A DNA stretch of 64,000 nt from Sporosarcina ureae (GTDB lineage Bacteria; Bacillota; Bacilli; Bacillales_A; Planococcaceae): NCBI RefSeq assembly GCF_029267015.1, contig NZ_JARIEA010000059.1, forward strand, positions 93,214 to 157,213, given 5' to 3'. A model generated the notes under the pieces. The model saw only the letters and a program-made list of their open reading frames with translations. It ran no database searches and was not told the DNA's origin. Position numbers and translations under genes: made by a program. Of the stretch, positions 1 to 9,617 are shown in pieces; the stretch's first letter is position 1; each line of letters begins with the position of its first letter.

Positions 1-102
1 TCGGTACCCTGCTGACCGGATCAAGGCGGTAGCTCCCATGCCATAGGCAAAAGGAAGAAGTGCAGCTGCTCCTGCAATCCAAGCAATGTTTTGTTTTTTC
101 AT
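1..102 (-). CDS. N-terminal fragment of an unidentified, probably exported or membrane protein
   Basis: The minus strand opens with ATG at 102-100 behind a good ribosome site (GGAAGTGAG) and reads through the window edge without a stop. The visible 34 residues begin MKKQNIAWIAGAAALLPFAY, a lysine-containing start followed by a hydrophobic stretch, so a signal peptide or first membrane segment is likely. The rest of the gene lies outside the window, and the family cannot be named from this part. It is divergent from the ECF transporter gene that starts at 278. Confidence 0.6.
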   Translation of the reverse strand, partial: MKKQNIAWIAGAAALLPFAYGMGATALIRSAGYR

Positions 103-277
103 ACTAGCTCACTTCCTTTTTCTTTAGTATAGAGTGTATTTATTCGTAATTCAAAATCATAACTATGTATCCATTCTATTCTGACCACTAAACTTTATCT
201 TGTATTGACTCTTTTTAAAGTATCAGATTCCCTTTATTCTAAATCTAATACTTTTATACGTGAGGACGGTACAGACC

Positions 278-814
278 ATGCAGAAAACACAAAGTTATCC
301 TACGCAACGAACAAAGACATTTGATTTAATACTGACGTCTATGCTTGCATCACTCGTGTTCGTCGCTACACTTTTACTTAATATTAAGCTCCCTCTTGGA
401 AACGGCGGACTGATTCACCTGGGTACTGCCATGTTGTTCATTGTCTCTATTTTATTCGGACCTAAAAAAGGAATGATCGCAGGAGCTATCGGAATGGGCT
501 TATTCGACCTTGTCAGTGGCTGGGCATTGTGGGCACCTATCACTATCCTGACACGTGGCTTGCAAGGGTATATTGTTGGTAAAGTTGCATGGTCAAACGG
601 CCGTAAAGGAACAAGCTTCAAATTCAACCTACTCGCCATGCTGATTTCCACACCATTCACTGTTGCAGGCTACTACGTAGGGGAAAGTATCCTCTACAAC
701 AGTTTAATCATCCCACTTGCTTCCATACCAGGTGATCTAGTGCAATGTGCAGTGGGAATAGCGATTGCCATCCCAGTGTGCGCTATGTTAAAAAAGGTCT
801 CCATGTTTAAATAA
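278..814 (+). CDS. ECF-type vitamin transporter, S (substrate-binding) component
   Basis: This 178-residue, almost wholly hydrophobic protein has about five or six membrane segments. It shows the pattern of the ECF S-component family (DUF1393/ECF-ribofla_trS): a glycine-rich segment with LGTAMLFIVSILFGPKKG followed by a GMGLFDLVSGWALWAPITIL region. S components bind a vitamin or precursor in the membrane and pair with a shared EcfT/EcfA1/EcfA2 energizing module encoded elsewhere. The substrate cannot be read from sequence, and I see no riboswitch in the short leader. I chose ATG 278 because GAGGACGG (262-269) sits 8 bases upstream; a GTG at 260 would overlap that ribosome site. The gene is alone and ends in a strong terminator. 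Confidence 0.8.
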   Translation: MQKTQSYPTQRTKTFDLILTSMLASLVFVATLLLNIKLPLGNGGLIHLGTAMLFIVSILFGPKKGMIAGAIGMGLFDLVSGWALWAPITILTRGLQGYIVGKVAWSNGRKGTSFKFNLLAMLISTPFTVAGYYVGESILYNSLIIPLASIPGDLVQCAVGIAIAIPVCAMLKKVSMFK

Positions 815-850
815 ACAGTACCCACTGCAAAAGCAGTGGGTACTGTTTAT
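813..850 (+). terminator. Rho-independent terminator after the ECF S-component gene
   Basis: A 16-bp perfect stem (813-828 with 833-848) around a 4-base loop overlaps the stop codon. U-rich sequence follows on the plus strand. Confidence 0.85.
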
Positions 851-914
851 TTATACTTACTATTCATTTTCTAGAACTAAACGGGTTAAGTGTATATAAC
901 AGTTAATTCATTAA

Positions 915-950
915 AAAACTCTACTACGAATCCTATCGTAGTAGAGTTTT
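915..950 (-). terminator. Terminator of mqo (possibly bidirectional)
   Basis: A perfect 15-bp stem (915-929 with 936-950) with a 6-base loop lies just past the mqo stop. The minus-strand arm ends in a run of U. The A/T flanks on both sides could also stop read-through from the left. Confidence 0.85.
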
Positions 951-963
951 GTGATTCTAACTA

Positions 964-2475
964 TTAGTTATGAACTACTTCTTTCTCCAGCTCATTCTCT
1001 GTTAGTTTCAATGTTTTGGAAGTAGATGCATGCATGTCCTTCAATAATTCAGGATGCTCTGCTAATGCTTTACCAAATGAAGGAATCATCTCCTTCAACT
1101 TCGGCTCCCAGTCGCTTACTTGCTCAGGGAAGCACTTGTTAATAAGGTCCAGCATAACTGCTACTGCAGTAGATGCGCCCGGAGAAGCTCCTAGCAATGC
1201 TGCAATTGAGCCATCCTTATCTGTTACAAGTTCCGTACCAAATTGTAGCGTACCTTTGCTATCTGGAGTGTCCTTGATAACTTGTACACGCTGTCCTGCC
1301 GTCCATAAATCCCAATCTTCACTCTTCGCGTCTGGAATAAATTCACGCAGTTCATTGATACGTTGTTCTTTTGTTTGTACTACTTGTTCTACCAAATACT
1401 TAGTCAACGACATATTCTTTGCACCACATGCTAGCATAGTCGTTAAGTTATTAGGTTTTACAGAACCAATTAGATCCATCATAGAACCTTCTTTTAAGAA
1501 CTTCGGTGTGAAGCCTGCAAATGGTCCGAACAGCAAGGATTTTTCGCCATCTATATAGCGAGTGTCCAAGTGTGGAACAGACATTGGCGGTGCACCAACT
1601 TTAGCTTTACCGTATACTTTTGCATGATGCTTTGCAATAACATCCGGGTTTTTACAAACCATGAAGACCCCACTGATTGGGAATCCACCAATATGCTTAC
1701 TTTCAGGAATACCTGTTTTCTGAAGCAATGGAAGACTTCCGCCTCCGCCACCAATGAAAACAAATTTCGTTTTGTGGAATTCGAGTTTTCCATCTTTATT
1801 ATTCTTTATTTTTAATTCCCATTCGCCATCACTTGTACGCTTGATGTCTTCCACTTGATGACCATAGTTCACTTCAACGCCCACTTTTTGCATATGCTCG
1901 ATTAACATACGAGTTAACGCACCAAAGTTTACGTCCGTACCTGTATCAATTTTTGTTGCAGCAATTGCTTCATTGACAGTACGGTCTTCCATGATTAATG
2001 GAATCCACTCTTTCAACTTCTCCGGATCTTCGGAAAACTCCATTCCTTCGAATAGTGGATTTGCTGTCATAGCTTCAAAGCGCTTCTTCAAATACTTCAC
2101 ATTGTCTTCACCTTGTACAAGACTCATGTGTGGCAGTGGCATTATAAATTGCTCAGGATCTTTAATTAATTTTTTCTCTACTAGATGTGACCAAAACTGC
2201 ATAGAAAGCTGGAATTGCTCGTTTACTTTAACCGCTTTCGCAATATCTACAGTACCATCCGGTCTTTCAGAAGTGTAATTCAGTTCACACAATGCTGCGT
2301 GACCTGTTCCTGCATTATTCATCTCATGCGAGCTTTCTTCACCTGCTCTATCCAGTTTCTCGAACAAAGAGATGTTCCAGTCTGGTGCTAATTCCTTTAG
2401 CATCGTTCCTAGTGTCGCACTCATAATTCCGGCACCAATTAAAATAACATCTGATTTAGTTTGTCTATTACTCAT
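964..2475 (-). CDS. mqo: Malate:quinone oxidoreductase (FAD-dependent)
   Basis: This 503-residue protein has the full family length. The N-terminal dinucleotide fold [15 protein letters not shown] binds FAD, and later family blocks include [29 protein letters not shown] and the C-terminal [17 protein letters not shown]. Mqo is a peripheral membrane enzyme that oxidizes malate to oxaloacetate and passes electrons directly to the quinone pool, bypassing NAD-linked malate dehydrogenase. The ATG is preceded by AAGGAAGG at good spacing. The gene is monocistronic, with a candidate SigA promoter about 130 bases upstream and a terminator immediately downstream. The family assignment is secure from these motifs. 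Confidence 0.96.
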   Translation of the reverse strand: MSNRQTKSDVILIGAGIMSATLGTMLKELAPDWNISLFEKLDRAGEESSHEMNNAGTGHAALCELNYTSERPDGTVDIAKAVKVNEQFQLSMQFWSHLVEKKLIKDPEQFIMPLPHMSLVQGEDNVKYLKKRFEAMTANPLFEGMEFSEDPEKLKEWIPLIMEDRTVNEAIAATKIDTGTDVNFGALTRMLIEHMQKVGVEVNYGHQVEDIKRTSDGEWELKIKNNKDGKLEFHKTKFVFIGGGGGSLPLLQKTGIPESKHIGGFPISGVFMVCKNPDVIAKHHAKVYGKAKVGAPPMSVPHLDTRYIDGEKSLLFGPFAGFTPKFLKEGSMMDLIGSVKPNNLTTMLACGAKNMSLTKYLVEQVVQTKEQRINELREFIPDAKSEDWDLWTAGQRVQVIKDTPDSKGTLQFGTELVTDKDGSIAALLGASPGASTAVAVMLDLINKCFPEQVSDWEPKLKEMIPSFGKALAEHPELLKDMHASTSKTLKLTENELEKEVVHN

Positions 2476-2607
2476 TTTGACCTTCCTTATATGTGAAATT
2501 TACAGAAACGTAAATGTTCCTAAATAAGGCGTCACAGCATACATGGCGCGTACTAGGAGCACTTTATTCTGTCTTGGTTTGACCATACAACTACTACCAT
2601 CTTTTCT

Positions 2608-2636
2608 AGTATACATCAAATATAACGAGGTTTAAA
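2608..2636 (-). promoter_or_regulatory. Candidate SigA promoter for mqo
   Basis: On the minus strand, TTTAAA (2636-2631), a 17-base spacer and TATACT (2613-2608) face mqo, leaving a leader of roughly 125 bases. The -10 is good and the -35 is partial (4 of 6). I see no conserved riboswitch in the leader. Confidence 0.45.
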
Positions 2637-2723
2637 GAGACTTGTCTGTTTGTTTGTGAAGATAATCACAATAAAGTGTCAGAATTCTGTTATATTTTCT
2701 TTTTATTTAAGAAATGAAAAATT

Positions 2724-3917
2724 TCATGTTAATAGATCTTCTGAAATCACTTTAAATCCTTCAATAATCGTATCTTCTTCTACTTCAATCAAAATACATT
2801 GCTTGCCATCATAATTGACCTGCTTCACATATTTCAAGTCTTGTGGACTGATTGAAATATTGGCCACTTTGGTTTCAATTTTGATTGACTTCGATGTATA
2901 GCTCGGGACAATGTGAGCCGCCTTCATTTCATAAGATGTGTTATCGACTATAGTCTGGAAAGCCGTTTCTACCGCTTCTGTATTGACGTAGTCGACACCG
3001 CTCATTTTCAACACACGCTCTACTTGCTTCGCATCAATTGCTGGTGGCTCTTCCGGTTCTTCCTCTTCTTCATCCACTACAGTCAACCTGTAGATTGCCT
3101 CGTAGACATTTCCTAGCGTTTCCGTATCTACTTCGCCACCCACTACTTGTTTAACGATTTCCTCGAAAACAGCTTTATCGTCGGCGGCAGTAACTACTTC
3201 TTCTCCATTCAAGACATTCTCTATGAAGGCATAATCCGGCTTATTCGCTTTACCCGCTGCATACAAGACATGGTTTACATCAGCTGAATTGTCTGTAAAG
3301 CAAGGGAAGAGAAAGCCGCCGATTGGTGATGCTAGATTAATGATAGGGTCGAGCATCGTATTCGATTTAAATTCACGCTCTTGGAAATCAAATACGATAG
3401 AGCGCTTCGGCAAGTCGGTGTGATTCATACTGCATAGAATAAACGGTGTCGTAAACACTTCATCACGCATATCAATTTCCGTCTCTTCACTGTTACGCTT
3501 AGTCTTCTTAAAGTAGTTCCCACGAACAAATGTGATGACAAGATCTTTTTCATATTGAATGTCTTTCACCATCTTCAATGCCAAATGCTGCATCTCATTT
3601 TTCCAATTATCTACTTCTTCTGCCTGCAAACCTTCATACAATAACTTTTGCGCGTGTTCCTCATTATGCTCTTCTTCCTGACGTTCGAACTTCACTTCAA
3701 ATAACTTCATACCTAGCTTACCACCAAGTACTTTCTTGAAGTTCGTCATGAATAATTCCTGTTGTTCACGGTCCAGTAAAGCAAAGACCTGGCTTTCCTC
3801 ATGATAAATCTCACTGCTTTCCTGTCTAATATACACATGGTAAATATCAGTGATTGTTAGAAGATCTGTATCTAATTTAAATCGTTTACGAATGTCTGCA
3901 ATATCATTCTTATTCAT
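2724..3917 (-). CDS. DUF4317 family protein of unknown function
   Basis: This 397-residue soluble protein has no signal peptide and no membrane segment. The N-terminus MNKNDIADIRKRFKLD and the LYAAGKANKPDYAFIENVLN-like centre match my memory of DUF4317 proteins, which occur in Bacilli and Clostridia without a known role. It is rich in acidic residues, with a run of glutamates near residue 280. There is no operon partner: mqo lies downstream after a 248-base gap and ohr is divergent. The ATG start has only a modest ribosome site (AGTGGGGACGAAGA). The family call is by recognition; function is not claimed. Confidence 0.8.
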   Translation of the reverse strand: MNKNDIADIRKRFKLDTDLLTITDIYHVYIRQESSEIYHEESQVFALLDREQQELFMTNFKKVLGGKLGMKLFEVKFERQEEEHNEEHAQKLLYEGLQAEEVDNWKNEMQHLALKMVKDIQYEKDLVITFVRGNYFKKTKRNSEETEIDMRDEVFTTPFILCSMNHTDLPKRSIVFDFQEREFKSNTMLDPIINLASPIGGFLFPCFTDNSADVNHVLYAAGKANKPDYAFIENVLNGEEVVTAADDKAVFEEIVKQVVGGEVDTETLGNVYEAIYRLTVVDEEEEEPEEPPAIDAKQVERVLKMSGVDYVNTEAVETAFQTIVDNTSYEMKAAHIVPSYTSKSIKIETKVANISISPQDLKYVKQVNYDGKQCILIEVEEDTIIEGFKVISEDLLT

Positions 3918-4080
3918 TCTTCGTCCCCACTTCCTAACTGATGTAAATAAATTGATTCAACACGTTGGATGAAGCTACCACACTTATCTGGAAAAAATTA
4001 AATAAATGGTACATATAAAACGAAAAAACGGGTACACAAAGGAGTGAGACTAAAAAATCTATACAAGGAGTAGTGATTTC

Positions 4081-4503
4081 ATGTCAGAAAAACTATTTAC
4101 AGCCACAGCAACTGCTAACGGAGGAAGAGAAGGTCATGTTGCATCTTCCGACCAAGTAGTTGAATTCGATACGGCAATGCCTGGAACAAAACGAGCGAAA
4201 GAATTAGAGCACTCTACTAACCCCGAGCAATTATTCGCTGCGGGTTACGCGGCTTGTTTTGACAGCGCACTTCAACTCGTCGCAAGCAAAGAACGTGTTA
4301 AATTCTCTTCCGAAGTCACGGCAAACGTTAGCCTGTGTAAAGACGAATCGGACGGTGGCTTCAAACTAGAAGTAGAACTACAAGTAAAAGGTACAGACAT
4401 CGAAAAAGCACGACTAGAAGAACTAGTAGAAAAAGCACACCAAGTCTGCCCTTACTCTAAAGCTACAAGAGACAATATTGCCGTTACATTAACAGTAGCC
4501 TGA
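4081..4503 (+). CDS. ohr: Organic hydroperoxide resistance protein (Ohr/OsmC family peroxidase)
   Basis: This 140-residue protein has the usual length of Ohr. The two redox cysteines are Cys59 in AAGYAACFDSA and Cys123 in VCPYSKATRDN, with Arg16 and Glu49 at the positions that complete the Ohr active site. Ohr reduces organic hydroperoxides, especially fatty-acid hydroperoxides, in the cytoplasm and is recycled by lipoylated proteins. The PYSKATR motif separates Ohr from the OsmC and YhfA branches. AAGGAG sits upstream of ATG 4081. No ohrR regulator gene is adjacent and I could not define an OhrR operator. A terminator follows. Confidence 0.94.
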   Translation: MSEKLFTATATANGGREGHVASSDQVVEFDTAMPGTKRAKELEHSTNPEQLFAAGYAACFDSALQLVASKERVKFSSEVTANVSLCKDESDGGFKLEVELQVKGTDIEKARLEELVEKAHQVCPYSKATRDNIAVTLTVA

Positions 4504-4530
4504 TTGCAAAATTGTATAAACACTAGATAG

Positions 4531-4576
4531 AGCTGTCCCAGAAGTCGTGATTACGATTTCCGGGACAGCTTTTTAA
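4531..4576 (+). terminator. Terminator of ohr
   Basis: The long stem pairs AGCTGTCCC (4531-4539) with GGGACAGCT (4562-4570). An inner pairing GAAGTCGT/ACGATTTC extends it, and a run of T follows. Confidence 0.85.
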
Positions 4577-4629
4577 AATAGTTCAGGATGTAACGTCGTT
4601 AAGCCCGCTACTGAATATGCCCTACTAAC

Positions 4630-5376
4630 TTACTTCAATGTATCAAGTAACTCCAAAATAGCAGTAGTCGTCTGAGTCATCTGCTCTTCATTCGATATAG
4701 TAGCCTTGCCGTCACCCTTCTGCTCGCCGTAATCACCAAACCCTGCATGATTACCGCCCTTTATCTCCAAGAACTTCGCACCACTAGGCATACTAGCCTT
4801 CGCCGATTTAATAGCCTTCGCATCTGCCACTTCATCACGACTCGCCCAAATCGACAAAACATCCACCGACGTTTCACTCAAATCGGTGTGACTCCCAGGA
4901 TAAGAAGCCAACAACACTAGCGTAGCAATCTTATCATGCCGTAATGCATAGTCAGATGCCGTGACACCGCCTAAAGAATGCCCACCAATCGCCCATGTAG
5001 TAATTTCAGGATGCTTGCGTATTACTTTATCCGCTCGATCAGGTGAAAAGATGGCCATTTTCAACGGCAAGTGAGGAATGACCACAGTATAACCTTCTTT
5101 TGCCAGCTCTTTTGCCATCGGAGCGTAGGCTTCTGCCTCTACTTTTGCACCTTGATAAAAAATAAAACCGATATTCTTTTTATTCAAAGTCGGTTCAAAC
5201 ACCAACTCTTTTTCATTTTTGACTGTTACTTCCGAATCTGATTGCAAATTATCTTCTGCGTAAGACTGCGCTTTATAATAAAAGCTAGCAAACGCGAAGA
5301 AACCAACCGCAATGATCAATAGCAAAATAGCGAGTCCAATAAATAACTTAAATTTCCACGACTTCTTTTGTTTCAT
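4630..5376 (-). CDS. Membrane-anchored alpha/beta-hydrolase
   Basis: This 248-residue protein has one N-terminal membrane helix (about residues 10-32, preceded by MKQKKSWKFK), so the catalytic domain probably faces outside. The nucleophile elbow GGHSLGGVTASDYAL carries the serine. Asp in SIWASRDEVAD and His in IKGGNHAGFGDYGEQ are the likely remaining triad members. It fits the dienelactone-hydrolase-like Abhydrolase_5 group. The substrate is unknown. The gene lies 19 bases downstream of the Nudix gene on the same strand, so they may be cotranscribed. The ribosome site TGAGGATC precedes ATG 5376. Confidence 0.85.
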   Translation of the reverse strand: MKQKKSWKFKLFIGLAILLLIIAVGFFAFASFYYKAQSYAEDNLQSDSEVTVKNEKELVFEPTLNKKNIGFIFYQGAKVEAEAYAPMAKELAKEGYTVVIPHLPLKMAIFSPDRADKVIRKHPEITTWAIGGHSLGGVTASDYALRHDKIATLVLLASYPGSHTDLSETSVDVLSIWASRDEVADAKAIKSAKASMPSGAKFLEIKGGNHAGFGDYGEQKGDGKATISNEEQMTQTTTAILELLDTLK

Positions 5377-5395
5377 ACTCGATCCTCATTCCAGT

Positions 5396-6016
5396 TTATT
5401 TCTTCATGATCTCGATGAAATGCTTTAACACTCTAGCCGTCAAACCCCAAACGGTATAATTACCATACTCATAAAACCATTCTTCAAGTGAATGGCTTCT
5501 AAATTTATATTGATTCCCGTTCATGATCTTTTCGAATGGGAAATTATCCGGTGGTGCTGTTTCGACTGCTACTGTATGCATATAGGGCTCATGTTCTATC
5601 AACCAGTCCAGTGGAATCGCAAACACTTCTTCCACTTCGTCTTTATTATAGCTACGAATAATTTCATTGTAATCAACCACTGCCACAAACGGATAGACAA
5701 CGAATGAAGGCGATGCTATATATGGACTTAACTCTCCTAGTACTTGCACCGTCTTCGGATTAATTCCGAGCTCTTCCTGTGTCTCTCGTAAAGCCGCTTC
5801 CATGGGTGATGCATCTGTTATATCTATTTTGCCGCCCGGAAAGCTAATGTCACCCGGTTGCTTTCTCATCGTGAAAGAACGCACTTCAAATAGCACATGC
5901 CATTCTCCTTCCGCTTCTACTAACGGAATAATAACGGCTGAACGGAATGCTGTCTCTTCCCCAATGAACAAGGATTTGTTCTCGAATAATTTATTTTGTA
6001 GTTGCTCTAAGTCCAT
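5396..6016 (-). CDS. Nudix hydrolase, probable coenzyme A pyrophosphatase
   Basis: The protein has 206 residues. The Nudix box is complete: GGKIDITDASPMEAALRET followed by QEELGI, with the metal-binding REXXEE core. The segment before it, VRSFTMRKQPGDISFPGG, is typical of the NudL/CoAse branch, which hydrolyses CoA or oxidized CoA to 4'-phosphopantetheine and adenosine 3',5'-bisphosphate. ATG at 6016 is chosen because AGGTGG lies about 8 bases upstream; a GTG at 6028 would sit inside the ribosome site. Substrate preference is inferred from the subfamily. Confidence 0.88.
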   Translation of the reverse strand: MDLEQLQNKLFENKSLFIGEETAFRSAVIIPLVEAEGEWHVLFEVRSFTMRKQPGDISFPGGKIDITDASPMEAALRETQEELGINPKTVQVLGELSPYIASPSFVVYPFVAVVDYNEIIRSYNKDEVEEVFAIPLDWLIEHEPYMHTVAVETAPPDNFPFEKIMNGNQYKFRSHSLEEWFYEYGNYTVWGLTARVLKHFIEIMKK

Positions 6017-6078
6017 GAAGTCCCCCACCTCATTGTTTTCATCTATCGTATCATTATCAGACGAATCCTTAAAGAAAT

Positions 6079-6109
6079 TAAAAAGAGCTACTCGTTAAGA
6101 GCAACTCTT
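6079..6109 (-). terminator. Terminator at the end of the haem-uptake (isd) operon
   Basis: On the minus strand AAGAG-n2-CTC pairs with GAG-n2-CTCTT around TTAAC and is followed by a U-rich tail. It lies 18 bases past the sortase stop. Confidence 0.7.
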
Positions 6110-6126
6110 CATATTATCAATGTATG

Positions 6127-6903
6127 TCAGCGCTTCACGAGTTTTCCTTGCACTACATATCGTTTATCTTTACTATTCACAGAGTTATTACACGTAGACA
6201 GCGTGACGATTCGATCTTCTGGTCCGACTTCAACAGGCATATCGATTAGCGACCGTGCTGCAACTTCTCCTAAAAACTCACTGAATTCTTCATTCGTCTG
6301 AAAATCTGTTTCAATATAATAAAAATCAATCGTCGTTTCATAGGCTGCGAAGACTTCAATATCATAGCCATCATATAACGTATCGACATAAATAATAGGG
6401 TGTTCATCTGCATAGTCTTGTTCACCGAATTTTTTCAAGCTACCGAACATCGTATCATTTCTCATTGCATGGCCATAGAGTACCGTGTTTTGACTCATGT
6501 CTTGGATATCATTACGAAAATCCATAAAGACACTTCCCGCACGGCTACTTTCTCGAGTAAAGTTTCGATTTAAGTAATAGTCATTGTCTTCAGCTTGCAG
6601 TATGGGGTTATGTAACTTGGTACCTTCCACAGACACCCATCCGACAATATCCTCGTTCACTTTATACAATTTTTCAAATTGCCTACGCATTGAATACTCA
6701 CCTAACGAATGTTCTTGTGACGTTTCTTCTGCTACAGCTAGTTGCTTTGTATCTTCAAGGGCTGTCTCATATATTTGTTGCGTATCTTTTAACGAACTGG
6801 CTGATTCCACGTAAGTGTACAAATACTGTACGAGTAAATAGCCTGAGTAGAGAAAGACTGCCAAATAAACGAAAGGCAACAGTTTCGACAGACGTTTCTT
6901 CAT
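6127..6903 (-). CDS. srtB: Class B sortase (SrtB)
   Basis: The 258-residue protein has one N-terminal membrane helix (about residues 8-27) and an extracellular catalytic domain. The catalytic His lies in NTVLYGHAMRNDTMFGSL, the Cys in the signature TLSTC, and the Arg in SKDKRYVVQ. Class B sortases attach haem-uptake proteins to peptidoglycan through NPQTN-like signals. The first gene of this operon (12356-13009) carries NPQTS, which fits. This is the last gene of the operon: its ATG follows AGGAGGG, and it lies 11 bases after the ATPase gene. Identity is secure from motifs and context. Confidence 0.95.
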   Translation of the reverse strand: MKKRLSKLLPFVYLAVFLYSGYLLVQYLYTYVESASSLKDTQQIYETALEDTKQLAVAEETSQEHSLGEYSMRRQFEKLYKVNEDIVGWVSVEGTKLHNPILQAEDNDYYLNRNFTRESSRAGSVFMDFRNDIQDMSQNTVLYGHAMRNDTMFGSLKKFGEQDYADEHPIIYVDTLYDGYDIEVFAAYETTIDFYYIETDFQTNEEFSEFLGEVAARSLIDMPVEVGPEDRIVTLSTCNNSVNSKDKRYVVQGKLVKR

Positions 6904-6914
6904 CAGCTTCCCTC

Positions 6915-7685
6915 CTAAATGCCAAGGGACATCATGTAAAGGCCTAATTCGTCATCTTCCTTGAATACGGCATTGACTCCATACACTTCTTTAATGACAT
7001 CCTTTGTAATGACCTCACGCGGTGGACCTTCTGCAATAATACGACCATTCTTCATCATAATAATTTCATCGCTATATCGAATTGCCTGATTGATATCATG
7101 CAATACCATGACAATCGTCAATCCATAGTCTTCATTTAGTGATTTTACGAGCTCCAATAATTCAATCTGATAATAAATATCCAAATAGGTGGTCGGCTCA
7201 TCTAAGCATAGTATTTCCGATTGTTGTGCAAGTGCCATGGCAATCCATACACGTTGACGCTCTCCGCCAGATAATGCTTCTAAGTCTTTATGCCGCTTGT
7301 CTGTCAGATTCGTGACGGACAATGCCCAATCTATAGCGTTTTGATCTTCTTGCTGATTTCGCTGCAATAATGTTTTATGAGGTAACCGGCCAAAGCTGAC
7401 CAATTTTTCAATCGTCAAGTCTTTTGGCACGTCATTCTGCTGATACACAATAGCTAGTTTTTTTGCGAATTCTTTCGGCTTAAACATCACCAAGTCACGA
7501 TTCTCGAGTGAAGTTGTGCCCGACTTCGGCATATTGCTTCTCGATAGAACGCTGAGTAATGTCGATTTTCCACAACCATTCGGGCCGATAATCGTTGTAA
7601 CTTTCCCTTTAGAAATAGACGTAGAAACGTCATCCAAATGATTCGTTATATTATCATGCGATACAACAATGCGCTTCATTTCCAT
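6915..7685 (-). CDS. Haem/iron ABC transporter ATP-binding protein
   Basis: The 256-residue ATPase has Walker A GPNGCGKST, Q-loop YQQND, signature LSGGERQRVWIA, Walker B ILCLDEPT and H-loop VLHD. It resembles the FecE/FhuC family that powers import of haem or ferric siderophores. It sits directly after its permease gene (7692-8657) and just before srtB in the Fur-controlled operon, so haem is the likely cargo. The ATG at 7685 has AAGAGTG upstream. Confidence 0.93.
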   Translation of the reverse strand: MEMKRIVVSHDNITNHLDDVSTSISKGKVTTIIGPNGCGKSTLLSVLSRSNMPKSGTTSLENRDLVMFKPKEFAKKLAIVYQQNDVPKDLTIEKLVSFGRLPHKTLLQRNQQEDQNAIDWALSVTNLTDKRHKDLEALSGGERQRVWIAMALAQQSEILCLDEPTTYLDIYYQIELLELVKSLNEDYGLTIVMVLHDINQAIRYSDEIIMMKNGRIIAEGPPREVITKDVIKEVYGVNAVFKEDDELGLYMMSLGI

Positions 7686-7691
7686 AACAAG

Positions 7692-8657
7692 TCACTCTTT
7701 TCGCAGTAAGAATATTAAGAACGGTCCACCGATAATCGCCATCAGCGTTGAGGCGGGTATTTCAAGCGGCGCTACTATTGTGCGCCCTAGTGTATCTGCA
7801 AGTAGAATAATCAACGCCCCCAAAAGTGCAGTGAACGGTATGAGCACTTTGTGATCATACCCTACTAACCTACGGGCAATATGTGGCACAAGTAATCCAA
7901 CAAATGAAATCACACCTGCCACTACAACCGATATCGCTGCCAATAATACTGCTACTGCCGCTATAATTAAACGGGCACGGGCGACATGGAAGCCAATACT
8001 TTTTGCTGTCTTATCTTGCAACACCAATAAGTTACACCAGCTGTATAATGCAAAAGCTAGCACCAATCCGATCGTTCCATACGTCGCAATCGTCGAGACA
8101 TCACTCCATGTACGCATCGTCAAGTTTGAACCGATGACACTGGAAGCTGAGACGTTTAATGAACCACCAAAGCTGATGAAAGCTTCAGTGAGACCTGTGA
8201 ACATAGCATTGATCGCAATTCCAACTAAAATTAATTTTAACGGGCTAAGACCTGATTTCCACGATAGAGCAAACACTAGAAAACAAGCGAATGCACCGCC
8301 CATAAATGCAAATAAAGGCGTCATGAAAAAGAGCGCCGGGAAGAATGAAATAATGAATAACTGTACAAATGCCGCACCGGAAGATATTCCGATAATCCCT
8401 GCATCCGCCAACGGGTTACGCATGACAGACTGTAGCAAGACACCCGATACCGACAATGCCGCCCCTGCAAATATTGCGACAATCATGCGCGGAAATCGCA
8501 AATCACGAATCGCTTCCATCTGACTGTTACCTTGTTCAAAGAGTGCACCAAAAAATTCAAAGAATCCCATTTTGATGCTGCCTGTCGTAGCTGAATACAC
8601 GATAGTTACGACAAGCAACAGGGATACGATTATATAACTAGTTATTCTTTTTTTCAT
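7692..8657 (-). CDS. isdF: Haem ABC transporter permease (IsdF/FecCD family)
   Basis: This 321-residue, strongly hydrophobic protein has about nine or ten membrane helices. FecCD-family signatures are visible: RFPRMIVAIFAGAALSVSG near the start and ISFVGLLVPHIARRLVG in the cytoplasmic loop that contacts the ATPase. It forms the membrane channel for haem brought by the lipoprotein encoded next door. I start at ATG 8657 behind AAGGAAG; an in-frame TTG at 8675 would place the ribosome site inside the gene. Confidence 0.93.
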   Translation of the reverse strand: MKKRITSYIIVSLLLVVTIVYSATTGSIKMGFFEFFGALFEQGNSQMEAIRDLRFPRMIVAIFAGAALSVSGVLLQSVMRNPLADAGIIGISSGAAFVQLFIISFFPALFFMTPLFAFMGGAFACFLVFALSWKSGLSPLKLILVGIAINAMFTGLTEAFISFGGSLNVSASSVIGSNLTMRTWSDVSTIATYGTIGLVLAFALYSWCNLLVLQDKTAKSIGFHVARARLIIAAVAVLLAAISVVVAGVISFVGLLVPHIARRLVGYDHKVLIPFTALLGALIILLADTLGRTIVAPLEIPASTLMAIIGGPFLIFLLRKE

Positions 8658-8690
8658 GACGGACTTCCTTTTCAAACGAAATTCATCGAG

Positions 8691-9599
8691 TTATCGATAG
8701 AATATCTTCATTAGCTCACTTAATGCCTCAGGTACTTGCAATGAAGCCGTTGTACCGAATAACTCTTCTTCTAAATCATACACTTTACCATTTTTCACAG
8801 CATCGAAATGTTTCCATACATCATTTGTTTGAAACTCTTCGTTGAACATTTCCACGACCTCATCCGGCATGCCGTGTGATAGACGCAAGATAATGTCTGG
8901 ATTACTATTATGAAGATACTCCGTATTGGACGATAAGTATTCAGGATCCTGCCCTGCCATTACATTCGTTCCCCCTGCACGTTTCACTAAGTCACCTGCG
9001 TAGGAATTTTCTGTAGCTACTAAATAACTACCTGGAATACCGAGTAAGATCAAAACACTCGGCCCTTTACGGTTCGCAGCCACAACTTCCGCTGCTTCAA
9101 TTTTCTTCTCTAGATCCCCTACTAATTTATCTGCTTGTGCTGTACGACCATAACGCACTCCAAGACCTTGGATTTCCTCCATCATCGAATCGATACTTTG
9201 AAAGTTCAAAAATGTGGCGGGTATATTCAATTGCTCAAACCCATCTTCAAGATCATATTCCAATGTAGAAACAGATAAGAAATCTGTCGTGTCCAAAGAT
9301 TTCACGATTTCCATATCAGGCGTCATGGCATTACCAATGGTAGGAAGTCCCTCGAAACGGCTTGCCATTTGTTTTTCAGATTCAGGAATAGCGATAGCGT
9401 CTATGTCTAACTTGTCGAGAATTTCTGCAATAACGACAGTACCGGCAATAATTCGCTGATCACTTGTTTTTTCTGTTTCACTCTTCACTGCGTCATCTGC
9501 TGAAACAGCCTTTTCTTCTTTATCATTACCGCATCCTGCGATAATCGCTGCTGTCATGATTGCCAACATCAGCAGTATATATTTCCATTTTTTTTGCAC
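8691..9599 (-). CDS. isdE: Haem-binding ABC transporter lipoprotein (IsdE-like)
   Basis: The mature protein begins at the lipobox IIAGC (about residue 23), so it is anchored on the outer face of the membrane. The rest is a periplasmic-binding-protein fold of the haem/siderophore type (Peripla_BP_2), with IIAGTVVIAEILDKLDID and IPGSYLVATENSYAGDLVKRAGG. It should take haem from NEAT proteins and deliver it to the permease. GTG 9599 is chosen because GGAGG lies 8 bases upstream; an upstream GTG at 9614 overlaps that site. Haem rather than siderophore specificity is inferred from the NEAT and sortase neighbours. Confidence 0.9.
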   Translation of the reverse strand: MQKKWKYILLMLAIMTAAIIAGCGNDKEEKAVSADDAVKSETEKTSDQRIIAGTVVIAEILDKLDIDAIAIPESEKQMASRFEGLPTIGNAMTPDMEIVKSLDTTDFLSVSTLEYDLEDGFEQLNIPATFLNFQSIDSMMEEIQGLGVRYGRTAQADKLVGDLEKKIEAAEVVAANRKGPSVLILLGIPGSYLVATENSYAGDLVKRAGGTNVMAGQDPEYLSSNTEYLHNSNPDIILRLSHGMPDEVVEMFNEEFQTNDVWKHFDAVKNGKVYDLEEELFGTTASLQVPEALSELMKIFYR

Positions 9600-9617
9600 A
9601 ATGTAATCCTCCACTCG

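Noticed and set aside
1016..1558. 180-codon plus-strand reading frame
   Set aside because: It lies wholly opposite mqo, which has clear family motifs; it is a shadow frame with no ribosome site.
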